A stretch of DNA of 64,000 nt from Lewinellaceae bacterium. Its GTDB lineage: Bacteria > Bacteroidota > Bacteroidia > Chitinophagales > Saprospiraceae. A program made the translations under genes and the position numbers. The stretch lies in assembly GCA_020636275.1 (NCBI GenBank), contig JACJYD010000001.1, forward strand, positions 124,001 through 188,000, given 5' to 3'. This document shows positions 9,059 to 17,912 of this stretch, one piece after another. Position 1 is the first letter of the stretch, and the number at the start of each line of letters is the position of its first letter. The notes under the pieces were generated by a model that did not search any database, was not told where the DNA came from, and saw nothing but the letters and a program-made list of their open reading frames with translations.

Positions 9059-9664
9059 ATGAAAAATCTTTTATTATTCGTGTTCTTGCTCCTTGGGCTT
9101 AGCCTCTCTGCCCAGGTTGAGAAGAACCGGGCAGCCTTAAGTTTCAATTCCTTTAATCCCGGTCTTTCCACAATTGCCGGGTCCAATCCAAATGGGCTTG
9201 GATTGGCCTTCACAACGACAAAGTTCTCAGAAGACGAGGAAGGAACCAAAGATTTTTCGGGAGGCTTGAGCAGCAATGTTCATTACTTCTTCCTGAAGAA
9301 TTTCTCCGTGGGGTTCTTAGTGAACGGTTATCTGACCTCGAGTGAGGGCGAAATGATTTTACTTTTATCGACCGGCACGGAACTTCGGTATTACATCCCA
9401 ATAGCTCAAAAGTGGAATTTCTACCTCAAAGCAAACGGCATGTATGGAAAGATGAATGTACGATATGACAAAGAGTGGAGCGAGTACCCCATGACGGAAT
9501 TTTCATACACGGCTGGAGGCGGAATTGCCTTTTTCCTGGCTCCCAGTGCATCGATAGATCTGTTTGCGGGTTACCGAAACACCGATTGGAAAATGGAAGG
9601 AGAAACCCTCCTGAAGATCTCCGATATGGTATTTGACATTGGATTTACCCTGTTTTTGAAATAA
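9059..9664 (+). CDS. Small outer-membrane beta-barrel protein
   Basis: The 201-residue protein has a signal peptide (MKNLLLFVFLLLGLSLSAQ) and an alternation of hydrophobic and polar strands typical of OmpW/OmpX-like or porin-family barrels of Bacteroidota (GLSSNVHYFFLKNFSVGF, GTELRYYIPIAQKWNFYLKA, IAFFLAPSASIDLFAGY). It ends in a C-terminal strand with terminal FLK. The role is unknown. It stands alone and ends at a bidirectional terminator shared with the convergent peptidase gene. Confidence 0.7.
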   Translation: MKNLLLFVFLLLGLSLSAQVEKNRAALSFNSFNPGLSTIAGSNPNGLGLAFTTTKFSEDEEGTKDFSGGLSSNVHYFFLKNFSVGFLVNGYLTSSEGEMILLLSTGTELRYYIPIAQKWNFYLKANGMYGKMNVRYDKEWSEYPMTEFSYTAGGGIAFFLAPSASIDLFAGYRNTDWKMEGETLLKISDMVFDIGFTLFLK

Positions 9665-9675
9665 TTTGGGTTCAA

Positions 9676-9728
9676 AAATAAATGGAGTGGGTGGGAGGGC
9701 GCAGCCCCCTCACCCACTCCATTTATTT
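9676..9728. terminator. Bidirectional terminator between convergent genes
   Basis: Perfect 18-bp arms (9676-9693 and 9711-9728) rich in A/T at the base and G/C at the top lie between the stops at 9664 (+) and 9723 (-). Both flanks are T-rich in the relevant direction. The left arm begins just past the barrel gene and the right arm overlaps the end of the M90-like gene. Confidence 0.85.
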
Positions 9729-10547
9729 AGATGCCGGATCTTGCAAAAAGATGCGGCTCAATGCATCGTACAAGTCGGGCCGTACCGCTTTAAAGCGCTC
9801 CGGCAGCGTGAAAAAATAGGTGATACAAACCGGCAGGATGGCTACCTCGGGCAAGCCGATGTATTTTGTCAGGCGTTCCCGGTCGATGCCGCTGATCTGC
9901 CGGATATCCTCCCAGGTGGAAGCATCGACCATGGGGTAGTCCTTATCCCGGTATCTCAGCAGAAAAGCCTGCGCCATTTCATGCAATCCAACGGGGTAGT
10001 ATTGCAAGGGATTGAGAAACCCTTTCATGAGGTGGTCCATGCTGAAGAGGAATACCCCGTCTTCTTCGAAAACTTCGGAAGCGTGCCAGTGTTTCGGAAA
10101 CTGTGGGGAAGGGAAGGCGCCCGGGTAGAGCACTACATTTTCAAAGGGGGGTAACAAAAATTGGTCGAGCCCCAAGGTGATCTGTGCGCCGTAAAAACCG
10201 ATGATCGCAATTACGTCATTAGGCACCGACTCCATGGCTTGCGGTTTAAAATCGATCGACATGGAAAACAGGCCTATCCGGTCACGCAACAGCTTTTTCT
10301 GCTCGGCCGAGAGCTTGTTGTAATAAGGGCTGCGTTGTGTGAGCAGTTGCCGGATCTTCGGATCCAGCTCGGGAGGATTACGCCTGGCCACCCACCAATC
10401 GATCTGGGGGCTGAGGACGAAAAGAATAGCCAGCCCAACCACCGGAGGGATGATGTAAAGGGCGTATTTTTCATCTACTTCCCAGGTAAAGTAAAGAAAA
10501 ACGAGCGCTATTATGATGAGCGGGATTGCGAACCATTTCCAGGACAT
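9723..10547 (-). CDS. MtfA-like (M90) zinc peptidase family protein with altered HExxH
   Basis: The 274-residue protein has two N-terminal membrane segments (residues 5-22 and 29-46) and a soluble domain resembling the MtfA/M90 family of anthrax-lethal-factor-fold peptidases (GFYGAQITLGLDQFLLPPFENVVLYPGAF). The expected HExxH is HEMAQ at residues 189-193: the second zinc histidine is a glutamine, read directly from codon CAG. The protein may be a non-catalytic relative, or may use another ligand. The known MtfA of enteric bacteria binds the Mlc repressor; no such link is visible here. Confidence 0.75.
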   Translation of the reverse strand: MSWKWFAIPLIIIALVFLYFTWEVDEKYALYIIPPVVGLAILFVLSPQIDWWVARRNPPELDPKIRQLLTQRSPYYNKLSAEQKKLLRDRIGLFSMSIDFKPQAMESVPNDVIAIIGFYGAQITLGLDQFLLPPFENVVLYPGAFPSPQFPKHWHASEVFEEDGVFLFSMDHLMKGFLNPLQYYPVGLHEMAQAFLLRYRDKDYPMVDASTWEDIRQISGIDRERLTKYIGLPEVAILPVCITYFFTLPERFKAVRPDLYDALSRIFLQDPASK

Positions 10548-10643
10548 AGAAATATGAATTGTCTAAATCGGTGTTTATCGAAAACAATTTCAGGTTAAAA
10601 ACCGTACTTTATGGTAACAAGTTGCATCTAAATGATAAAACCT

Positions 10644-10682
10644 CAACAAAGAGGAATGATCTCCGGTCATTCCTCTTTGTTG
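10644..10682. promoter_or_regulatory. Perfect 16-bp hairpin in a divergent intergenic region
   Basis: Arms 10644-10659 and 10667-10682 are perfectly complementary with a 7-base loop. It lies between two divergent starts (10547 minus, 10698 plus), so no upstream gene needs terminating. It ends 15 bases before the small membrane protein's ATG and would be the 5' leader of that mRNA. Confidence 0.45.
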
Positions 10683-10697
10683 AAAATAGTATTCAAA

Positions 10698-11018
10698 ATG
10701 GCACTTTTGCGTTTTTTTAAGCCTCCCCCTCATCAGCGGTACGAATATAAGCCCCGTTTTTGGGATCCGGAAAAAGAAGATCTCAAGGATCGCCTCGAAC
10801 GGGCCTCGGAAGAAAAGAAGGGAGATTCCGAGATGATGAAGTCCCGCATTTCCGATCACTTTTCCCGGCGTAGTTCCAAAGGAGGGGTAGCGCCTGGATT
10901 TCGCGAGCGGCAGGTTGCCAGCTCCAATTTTCGGTTGGTCCTGGTATTGGCGGTCATTATTTTGCTGACCTATTGGGTCCTGACGGCAATACCCGGATTT
11001 TTTGCGATGTTTGAGTAA
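10698..11018 (+). CDS. Small conserved Bacteroidota membrane protein
   Basis: The 106-residue protein starts MALLRFFKPPPHQRYEYKPR, has a charged helical middle (DPEKEDLKDRLERASEEKK) and one C-terminal transmembrane segment (LVLVLAVIILLTYWVLTAI). It resembles a widespread, uncharacterised Bacteroidota family sometimes mislabelled as riboflavin synthase beta subunit. The start is placed at 10698 because family members start with this segment; the frame extends upstream to 10632 through the hairpin. It precedes mutL by 72 bases, so the two may be co-transcribed. Confidence 0.6.
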   Translation: MALLRFFKPPPHQRYEYKPRFWDPEKEDLKDRLERASEEKKGDSEMMKSRISDHFSRRSSKGGVAPGFRERQVASSNFRLVLVLAVIILLTYWVLTAIPGFFAMFE

Positions 11019-11090
11019 AGATTTGTTTTACCTCCGGCGCCGGGATGCTGAAAGCAGGGCGTTTGGAAATGGAGAAAAAGAGAAAGACCT

Positions 11091-12923
11091 ATGGCTGATA
11101 TCATTCAGCTTTTGCCTGATTCGATTGCCAATCAGATCGCGGCAGGGGAAGTTATTACCCGGCCCGCTTCCGTGGTGAAGGAATTGCTGGAAAACGCAGT
11201 TGATGCAGGAGCAACCAGTATCAAATTGATCATCAAAGAAGCCGGGAAAACCCTGATCCAGGTGGTGGACGACGGTTGTGGCATGTCGGAAACAGACGCC
11301 CGCTTGAGTTTTGAACGGCACGCTACGTCCAAGATCCGTACCTCTCAAGACCTGAGCTGTGTCCGGACTATGGGGTTTCGGGGCGAAGCCCTTGCTTCTA
11401 TCGCGGCTATCGCCCAAGTGGAGCTAAAGACCCGTCTCCACTCGGAAGAACACGGCACCCGGGTGCTGATCGAGGGTTCCCATGTAAAATCCCAGGAACC
11501 GGAGTCCTGCCAGCCGGGCACTTCTTTTTTGGTGAAAAACCTGTTCTTCAACGTGCCGGCCCGCCGGAATTTTTTGAAGTCCAACCCCGTGGAGTTTCGT
11601 CATATTCTGGATGAATTCCAGCGCATCGCGATCGCCAATCCGGATATCTTCTTTTCCCTGTATCATGACGGACGGGAGGAGTACCATCTTCCCGCAGCCA
11701 ATCTTCGCCAGCGCCTGGTGGGGGTCCTGGGGTCCAATACCAATAAGAAGCTGGTACCCGTGCGGGAAGATACCGACATTCTCCGGTTGTACGGCTTTGT
11801 CGGAAAGCCGGAATTTGCCAAGAAGACCCGCGGCGAGCAATACTTTTTTGTCAATAACCGATTTATCAAGAGCAGCTACCTGAACCACGCCGTGGTACAA
11901 GCCTTTGAAGATCTCCTGCCAAAAGAAGCCTACCCGCTTTACGCGATCTTCATCGACATCGATCCGGCCCGGATTGATGTGAATATCCACCCGACCAAGC
12001 AAGAGATCAAGTTTGAAGATGAGCGGCTGGTGTACAACTACCTGAAAGTTGCCATCCGGCATGCGCTGGGCAGGCATAGTATCATTCCCATGCTGGATTT
12101 CGACCAGGAACCGAGTATTACCCGGGCTTCGACCCAGCGTCCGAACCTATGGCCTGACCATCAAAACCCTCCGGCCTCACCTGGGTTTCCCTCTTCCTCC
12201 GAGCTGCAAAACTGGCAGAAATTGTTCGAAGGCCTCGAGCGCGCCCCGGAAGAAAGTCCCCTGAGCCCGGAAGAAATGTCCCGTCCGGTGACGATTGAAA
12301 GTAATTGGAAGGGTGCGCAGTCGGAGATCGACGATGGCCTGGGCGGTTTTCAAAAACAGCACAGGGAACCCTACCAAATGCATTCCTCCTATATTGTAAG
12401 CCCGATCAAATCGGGTTTTTTACTGATCGATCAGCAGGCGGCCCACGAGCGGATATTGTATGAAAAATTTTTGGCGGCGATGGAAGAAAACCTGGTCCAG
12501 ACCCAGCAGGAACTTTTTCCCCGCACCATTGAACTATCGCCGGCCGATGCCGCTTTATTGAAACAGATCCTTCCGGAGATCCATCAACTGGGATTTGATA
12601 TCCAGGAGTTTGGCCAGGCCAGTTTTGTGCTGCATGGTTTGCCTGCCGAATTCCCTGCGGGAGAAGATGCCCAGGCTATGATCGAACGGTTGCTGGAGCA
12701 GTTTAAGTTGAATACCGATATGAAACTCAACCTTCGCGACAGCCTCGCCCGGGCGATGGCACGCGGGGCGTCGACCAAGAGAGGGCAGCCGTTAACCGTT
12801 CCGGAAATGCAGTCCCTGATCGATCAATTATTTGCCTGTTCGGTTCCGTTTCAAAGTCCTTCCGGCCGGCAGTGTTTTCTGACGTTCACCCTGGAGGACA
12901 TTGAAAAGAAATTATCTTCGTAA
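11091..12923 (+). CDS. mutL: DNA mismatch repair protein MutL
   Basis: This 610-residue protein has the GHKL ATPase motifs of MutL: IAAGEVITRPASVVKELLEN, DDGCGM, RHATSKI and GFRGEALASIAAI within the first 105 residues. The transducer domain runs to about residue 330, followed by a variable linker and a C-terminal dimerisation domain. The endonuclease-associated DQHA(x)2E(x)4E motif appears as DQQAAHERILYE, and the late CPHGR-type motif as SPSGRQ, so nicking activity is uncertain. MutL couples MutS mismatch recognition to strand removal in the cytosol. It starts a run of forward genes with two rhomboids. Confidence 0.96.
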   Translation: MADIIQLLPDSIANQIAAGEVITRPASVVKELLENAVDAGATSIKLIIKEAGKTLIQVVDDGCGMSETDARLSFERHATSKIRTSQDLSCVRTMGFRGEALASIAAIAQVELKTRLHSEEHGTRVLIEGSHVKSQEPESCQPGTSFLVKNLFFNVPARRNFLKSNPVEFRHILDEFQRIAIANPDIFFSLYHDGREEYHLPAANLRQRLVGVLGSNTNKKLVPVREDTDILRLYGFVGKPEFAKKTRGEQYFFVNNRFIKSSYLNHAVVQAFEDLLPKEAYPLYAIFIDIDPARIDVNIHPTKQEIKFEDERLVYNYLKVAIRHALGRHSIIPMLDFDQEPSITRASTQRPNLWPDHQNPPASPGFPSSSELQNWQKLFEGLERAPEESPLSPEEMSRPVTIESNWKGAQSEIDDGLGGFQKQHREPYQMHSSYIVSPIKSGFLLIDQQAAHERILYEKFLAAMEENLVQTQQELFPRTIELSPADAALLKQILPEIHQLGFDIQEFGQASFVLHGLPAEFPAGEDAQAMIERLLEQFKLNTDMKLNLRDSLARAMARGASTKRGQPLTVPEMQSLIDQLFACSVPFQSPSGRQCFLTFTLEDIEKKLSS

Positions 12924-12932
12924 ATTTCAACC

Positions 12933-13535
12933 ATGTATCGCATCACCGACACCGTAAAGCATTTGCTCATTATAAATGTGCTGGTCTATTTCGGCACACT
13001 GTTATTGGGACCCCAGCGTTATGCCCTGGCTGTGTACTTTCCGACCTCCGAGTTTTTCCGGCCGTATCAGATCGTCACGCATATGTTTATGCACGGGAAT
13101 CTGACCCATTTGTTTTTCAATATGTTCGGTCTGTTCATGTTTGGTCCGCCGCTGGAATCCATATGGGGGCCGAAGCGATTTTTGGGGTATTACCTGATCA
13201 CCGGATTCGGCGCTTTGGGGCTGCATTTGTTGGCGACCTACATTGAAATTCAGATGGATCCAGGGATGGCCAGTACGATCAACGTTCCGATGCTGGGTGC
13301 TTCGGGCGCTATTTTTGGATTATTGGCAGGATTCGGAATGATCTTTCCCAATGCCACGATCATGTTGTTGTTCCCTCCCATTCCTATCAAGGCCAAATAT
13401 TTCGTATTGATCTACGCCGCCATCGAATTTTTCCTCGGTGTTAGCAACCCGAACGGAGGGGTGGCTCATTTTGCCCACGTAGGCGGGGCACTTTTTGGGG
13501 TGCTTTTGGTGTTGTATTGGCGGTATAAGCGATAG
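12933..13535 (+). CDS. Rhomboid family intramembrane serine protease (first copy)
   Basis: The 200-residue, six-helix membrane protein has the rhomboid signatures: HMFMHGNLTHLFFNMFGLFM in loop/TM2, the catalytic serine in GASGAIFGLLAG and the catalytic histidine in AHFAHVGGALFG. Rhomboids cleave transmembrane proteins within the lipid bilayer. It starts 10 bases after the mutL stop. A second, longer rhomboid gene follows 86 bases later. The substrate is unknown. Confidence 0.93.
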   Translation: MYRITDTVKHLLIINVLVYFGTLLLGPQRYALAVYFPTSEFFRPYQIVTHMFMHGNLTHLFFNMFGLFMFGPPLESIWGPKRFLGYYLITGFGALGLHLLATYIEIQMDPGMASTINVPMLGASGAIFGLLAGFGMIFPNATIMLLFPPIPIKAKYFVLIYAAIEFFLGVSNPNGGVAHFAHVGGALFGVLLVLYWRYKR

Positions 13536-13554
13536 TTCAGGAAAATGGATCCGG

Positions 13555-13586
13555 TTTGAAATTAAGCGGGTAAGGTTTTAAATTTG
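13555..13586 (+). promoter_or_regulatory. Bacteroidota-type promoter for the second rhomboid gene
   Basis: TTTG at 13555-13558 is followed, after 20 bases, by TAAATTTG at 13579-13586. This matches the Bacteroidota vegetative sigma consensus (TTTG at -33, TANNTTTG at -7). The ATG at 13622 is 35 bases downstream. Confidence 0.7.
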
Positions 13587-13621
13587 GGTGCGGGAGGGTT
13601 CCCGAGTAAACAGCGTGTCGA

Positions 13622-14587
13622 ATGTTTGAATCGATTTGGAGAGACATTAAAAATTCCTTTCGCCATGGCAACATGGTGACCCGCCTCATTTGGGCCAATG
13701 TTATCGTTTTTATCATTGTCAACATTGCCCGTTTTTTCATCCGGCTCAAAGTGGGGGCTGACCATGTAGCTTTTCAGGAGGCGCTGGAAAGATTTTTGAA
13801 ATTCTTTGCCATTTCGAGCGATCTTTTTTTCGACCTCACCCACCCCTGGGTGATCTTCACCAACATGTTCCTGCACGAAGGGGTTTGGCATATTGCCATC
13901 AACATGCTGTTCCTGATGTGGTTCGGCCGCATCGTCGGCGATCTGATCGGCAATCGACGCATCCTGCCTTTGTATCTGATCACAGGCCTGGCGGGTGCTT
14001 TCCTCTACCTGGCCACGGCAAAGTGGTTTTACGATAAGCCGAGCATGGCCTACGGCGCCTCGGCAGCGGTTATGGGCATTATGGCCACCGCCGGTACCCT
14101 CGCTCCCGATTACAATATTCGACTCATTCTCATCGGGGATGTAAAGTTGAAGTATATCGTCATGTTTTTTCTGCTATTGGATATCATCGGATTTGCCAAT
14201 ATGGAGAACACCGGGGGGCACATTGCCCACCTGGGAGGCGCCCTAATGGGGTTTTTCTTTACCCGGCAATTGCAGGTAGGACACGACTGGTCCGAGCCGA
14301 TTAACCAGATATTCGATAGTATTACTGCATTTTTTTCCCGTTTCTGGACCGGAAAAGGGCCCGGTCCGAGAGTAGCATACCGGGACCCCGACCTGAAAGT
14401 AAAAGCCAAGGCAAAAGCTGCACAGGGCAAAACGGCGCGGTCGTCGAAAAAGGGAAGCAGCAGCAGCGATCTGTCGCATCAGGAGCAATTGGACGCTATT
14501 TTGGACAAGATCAAGCATTCCGGGTATGAAAGCCTGACCGCAGAGGAAAAGGAGTTTTTATTCAACGCGAGCAAGAAACATGAATAG
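13622..14587 (+). CDS. Rhomboid family protease (second copy) with C-terminal extension
   Basis: The 321-residue protein has a rhomboid core (residues about 15-225) with HEGVWHIAINMLFLMWFGRI, catalytic serine in YGASAAVMG and histidine in GGHIAHLGGALMG. The last 100 residues are a soluble tail: a basic, serine-rich linker (KAKAKAAQGKTARSSKKGSS), then a short helical unit (EQLDAILDKIKHSGYESLT) seen at the end of many Bacteroidota rhomboids. It has its own promoter and overlaps neither neighbour. The pairing of a short and a long rhomboid in tandem is common in this phylum. Confidence 0.92.
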   Translation: MFESIWRDIKNSFRHGNMVTRLIWANVIVFIIVNIARFFIRLKVGADHVAFQEALERFLKFFAISSDLFFDLTHPWVIFTNMFLHEGVWHIAINMLFLMWFGRIVGDLIGNRRILPLYLITGLAGAFLYLATAKWFYDKPSMAYGASAAVMGIMATAGTLAPDYNIRLILIGDVKLKYIVMFFLLLDIIGFANMENTGGHIAHLGGALMGFFFTRQLQVGHDWSEPINQIFDSITAFFSRFWTGKGPGPRVAYRDPDLKVKAKAKAAQGKTARSSKKGSSSSDLSHQEQLDAILDKIKHSGYESLTAEEKEFLFNASKKHE

Positions 14588-14589
14588 CC

Positions 14590-15630
14590 ATGTGGAACCG
14601 CGTTTTTCGTTGGACGAATGTCCTGCTCATCCTGTTCACGTTAATCGTATACCTCGTTCCCTGGGTTGATCCGAAATCTTTTTGGCCCATAGCGCTGCTG
14701 GGCCCGTCCTATCCCTGGCTGCTCCTGTTGCATGCCGGATTCATCATCTTCTGGATTGTCCTTCGCAAAGCGTACTTCCTCATGTCACTCACCTGCGTGC
14801 TCCTTGGTTGGACGTATTTGAGTTCGATCTTCTCTTTCCAGTTTCCGCAATCCGGAGATGAGGCGGATCTGCGGGTCATGAGCTATAATATTAATGTCTT
14901 CCAGGGGCTCATGTTCAATGATGAAGCGGAGGCCGCCAAGCGGCAAAATTCCTTTAGAAGCTTTATGGCATCCCTGGAGCCCCTGGACGTATTTTGCACC
15001 CAGGAGTGCCCGGAGCGGTTTACGCGCTGGTTGGCCAGGGAGTTGAATTTCCCCTATCATTATACGGTACGGGGCACGACGATCCTGAGCCGGCATCCCT
15101 TTTTGGTGCAAGGCGGACTGAATTTTGACAACTCCAACAACTCGGTCACCTGGGCGGATATCGAAGTAAAAAGCCATCGCCTCCGGGTTTACAGCGTACA
15201 TCTTCAGTCCAACAGCATTACCTCGGAGGCCAAGCGGCTCCGGGCTAGCGGCGATCTTCAGGAACGCGAAACCTGGGTGGGGATCAAGGGCATTTTGCGG
15301 AAATACCGGAACGCCACTCAAAAGCGCGCCGATCAGGCGGAACAGTTGCTCCAGCACATCACCCAAAGCCCTTATCCGGTTGTGGTGTGCGGCGACATGA
15401 ACGACACGCCGGTATCTTATGTTTACAAGCGGATCGGACAAGACAGCGGGTTGGTAGATACCTTCCGGAAAAAAGGGAGCGGCGCAGGATTTACTTACGG
15501 CGGTATTTTGCCCGCCCTGCGCATCGATTACATTCTGACCGATCCGAAGTTGGGCGTGTTGAACTACGATCGCTACAAAAAATCATTTTCCGATCATTTC
15601 CCGATCCTGTGTGAACTGAAAATTCAATAA
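14590..15630 (+). CDS. Membrane-anchored endonuclease/exonuclease/phosphatase family protein
   Basis: The 346-residue protein has three N-terminal membrane helices (to about residue 85) and then an EEP-fold catalytic domain: MSYNINVFQG (Asn metal site), CTQECPE (Glu), HLQSNS, VVVCGDMNDTPVSYVY (catalytic Asp and Asn) and SDHFPILCEL (His). Such proteins hydrolyse phosphodiesters of nucleic acids, lipids or other substrates on the outer face of the inner membrane. It starts 3 bases after the rhomboid stop, so the two are probably co-translated. Substrate unknown. Confidence 0.9.
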   Translation: MWNRVFRWTNVLLILFTLIVYLVPWVDPKSFWPIALLGPSYPWLLLLHAGFIIFWIVLRKAYFLMSLTCVLLGWTYLSSIFSFQFPQSGDEADLRVMSYNINVFQGLMFNDEAEAAKRQNSFRSFMASLEPLDVFCTQECPERFTRWLARELNFPYHYTVRGTTILSRHPFLVQGGLNFDNSNNSVTWADIEVKSHRLRVYSVHLQSNSITSEAKRLRASGDLQERETWVGIKGILRKYRNATQKRADQAEQLLQHITQSPYPVVVCGDMNDTPVSYVYKRIGQDSGLVDTFRKKGSGAGFTYGGILPALRIDYILTDPKLGVLNYDRYKKSFSDHFPILCELKIQ

Positions 15631-15643
15631 GCTCAATTTTATT

Positions 15644-15651
15644 TACCTTTG
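15644..15651 (+). promoter_or_regulatory. Probable -7 element for cysS
   Basis: TACCTTTG matches TANNTTTG exactly, 26 bases before the cysS ATG. No clear -33 TTTG was found at the expected distance. Confidence 0.5.
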
Positions 15652-15677
15652 CGGCTGAATTTGGAAACCTGACCTTT

Positions 15678-17186
15678 ATGAAGACTAAACTACGCGTTTT
15701 TAATACGCTGAGTGGAGAAAAAGAAGTTTTTGAGCCCATACACGAAGGCCATGTAGGCATGTATGTATGTGGGCCTACCGTATACAGCGATGTTCACCTC
15801 GGCAATTGCCGCACTTTTATCAGCTTCGACATCATTTACCGGTACCTGATGCACCTGGGTTACAAGGTGCGTTACGTTCGAAACATTACGGATGTGGGAC
15901 ACCTGGAGGGGGATGCCGACACCGATGCCGAAGACAAGATCTCCAAAAAGGCACGGCTGGAAAAGCTGGAACCTATGGAAGTGGTGCAGCATTACGCGAA
16001 TGGATTTCACGAGGTAATGGCCCAATTCAACACTTTGTCGCCCAGTATCGAACCACGGGCAACCGGGCATATTATCGACCAGATCGAGATGGTCCAGGCA
16101 ATTTTGGACAACGGGTTTGGCTATATTGAAAATGGTTCTGTGTATTTCGATACCGCCAAATTGATCGGTTCGCACAAAGGGGTTTACGGGCAGCTGTCGG
16201 GCCGAAAACCGGAGGAGCTGTTAGCCGAAACGCGCGAAAACCTCAAAAAGCAGGACGAAAAGCGCAGCCCCATCGATTTTGCCATTTGGATCAAGGCCGA
16301 CCCCAGCCACCTCATGCGCTGGAAATCACCCTGGTCGGTCGGATTCCCCGGCTGGCACCTCGAATGCTCGGCGATGAGCACCAAGTATCTCGGCAAAACC
16401 TTCGACATTCACGGCGGGGGGTATGACCTCAAGTTTCCACACCACGAAAATGAGATCGCCCAAAGCCACGGGGCATGCAACTGCTCCCCCGCACGCTACT
16501 GGCTGCACGGAAATATGCTCATGCTCAACGGCAACAAGATGTCGAAGAGCACCGGAAATACCATTACCCCGGAACAACTCCTCACCGGCGACAGTCCACT
16601 GGTGTCCAAGGGATACAGCCCGATGGCGGTGCGTTTCTTCATGTTGCAATCGCACTACCGCAGCACCCTCGATATGACGGACGAGGCCTTGCTGGCGGCC
16701 GAAAAAGGCTATCGCCGCATGATGGAAGGCTATGCAACCCTGCAGAGTCTTCAACACCCGGGCGGCGGTGGAGGAGGTGCGCTGGATCAGGAGATCAAAG
16801 ACCTCATCGACTCGGTGTATGACGAGATGAACGACGACTTTAACACCCCGCGCGCCCTGGCCCGGATGTTTGAACTCGTCAGCAAGATCAACGGTCTGAA
16901 AGGCGGGCAGTTGTCGTTTGGGGAGCTTCGGTCCGAAACCCTTGAACAACTCAAACAGGCCTTCCAAAACTTTCTCTTCGATGTATTTGGCCTGAAAGAC
17001 GAATCGGAAGCAGCTGGCGGCGACAAGGACTTGCTCGATGGCCTGATGCAGCTCATCATCGAGATGCGAAAGGAAGCCCGCGAGCGGAAGGACTGGGGTA
17101 CCTCCGACAAAATACGCGATGCGCTCAAGGAATTGCACGTGCAATTGAAGGACGGAAAAGAAGGTACCTCCTGGAGTAAAGAGTAA
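15678..17186 (+). CDS. cysS: Cysteinyl-tRNA synthetase
   Basis: The 502-residue protein has class I synthetase motifs: YVCGPTVYSDVHLGNCR (zinc cysteine plus HIGH-like), YVRNITDVGHLEGD, the zinc ligands in GWHLECSAMS and HHENEIAQSHGA, and the KMSKS loop (NKMSKSTGNTITPEQLL). It attaches cysteine to tRNA-Cys in the cytosol. Length and order fit the family. An unusual short glycine run (PGGGGGGALDQE) sits in the linker before the anticodon-binding domain. The start at 15678 fits the promoter element upstream. Confidence 0.97.
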   Translation: MKTKLRVFNTLSGEKEVFEPIHEGHVGMYVCGPTVYSDVHLGNCRTFISFDIIYRYLMHLGYKVRYVRNITDVGHLEGDADTDAEDKISKKARLEKLEPMEVVQHYANGFHEVMAQFNTLSPSIEPRATGHIIDQIEMVQAILDNGFGYIENGSVYFDTAKLIGSHKGVYGQLSGRKPEELLAETRENLKKQDEKRSPIDFAIWIKADPSHLMRWKSPWSVGFPGWHLECSAMSTKYLGKTFDIHGGGYDLKFPHHENEIAQSHGACNCSPARYWLHGNMLMLNGNKMSKSTGNTITPEQLLTGDSPLVSKGYSPMAVRFFMLQSHYRSTLDMTDEALLAAEKGYRRMMEGYATLQSLQHPGGGGGGALDQEIKDLIDSVYDEMNDDFNTPRALARMFELVSKINGLKGGQLSFGELRSETLEQLKQAFQNFLFDVFGLKDESEAAGGDKDLLDGLMQLIIEMRKEARERKDWGTSDKIRDALKELHVQLKDGKEGTSWSKE

Positions 17187-17198
17187 AAACCGATCATA

Positions 17199-17867
17199 AT
17201 GAAAACAATCCCCGCAACGACCCTCGATTTCTTGCGCGAATTGCAGGCCAATAACAACCGGGAGTGGTTTAACAAAAACAAACCCCGGTATCAGGAAGCG
17301 TACGCCCAATTCAAGACTTTTGCCGACGGTGTGCTCGACCAAATGAGCCACATCGACAACATCGAGGCCCTCAATGTATTCCGGATCTACAGAGACGTGC
17401 GTTTTTCCAAGGATAAATCGCCGTATAAAGCGCACTTCAGCGCCAGTTTAAGCCGGGCGACAAAATGGCTGCGGGGGGGCTATTACTTTCACGTGGAGCC
17501 CGGAGGGGCTTTTGTAGGCGGGGGCTTCTGGGATCCAAATGCTGCGGATCTGAAGCGCATCCGGGAAGATATTGCCGCCGACGATAAACCCCTGCGCAAG
17601 ATCCTGGCGGATCCCGTTTTCATAAAAACCTTCGGTGAACTTCGCGGCGACCGGCTCAAAACGGCGCCCCAGGGTTTTCCGAAAGACCATCCCGCCATCG
17701 ACCTGCTCCAGTTAAAGCAGTTTTTAATCTCCAGGTCCTTCAGCGACAAAGAAGTGCTGAGCCCTTCCTTCCAGGATGAGATCGTGGAAACCTTTCGCCG
17801 GATGCGGCCTTTCTTCGATTACATGAGCGAGGTGCTGACGACAGATGCAAATGGGTTGCCCATCTGA
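17199..17867 (+). CDS. DUF2461 domain-containing protein
   Basis: The 222-residue cytosolic protein matches the DUF2461/TIGR02453 family: LDFLRELQANNNREWFNKNK near the start, RIYRDVRFSKDKSPYKAHF at about residues 65-85, GGYYFHVEPGGAFVGGGFW at about 90-110, then PKDHPAIDLL and KQFLISRSF. The family is widespread and uncharacterised; the strongly conserved arginine and tryptophan pattern suggests an enzyme-like or nucleic-acid-related role, but this is speculation. It lies 12 bases after cysS and ends at a bidirectional terminator. Confidence 0.92.
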   Translation: MKTIPATTLDFLRELQANNNREWFNKNKPRYQEAYAQFKTFADGVLDQMSHIDNIEALNVFRIYRDVRFSKDKSPYKAHFSASLSRATKWLRGGYYFHVEPGGAFVGGGFWDPNAADLKRIREDIAADDKPLRKILADPVFIKTFGELRGDRLKTAPQGFPKDHPAIDLLQLKQFLISRSFSDKEVLSPSFQDEIVETFRRMRPFFDYMSEVLTTDANGLPI

Positions 17868-17874
17868 ATGAAAT

Positions 17875-17911
17875 AAAAAAGGGGGCTGGTCGCCGACCAG
17901 CCCCCTTTTTT
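17875..17911. terminator. Bidirectional terminator
   Basis: A 17-bp perfect stem (AAAAAAGGGGGCTGGTC and its complement) with a 3-base loop sits between the convergent stops at 17867 (+) and 17913 (-), with T tracts on both strands. Confidence 0.95.
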
Positions 17912-17912
17912 A

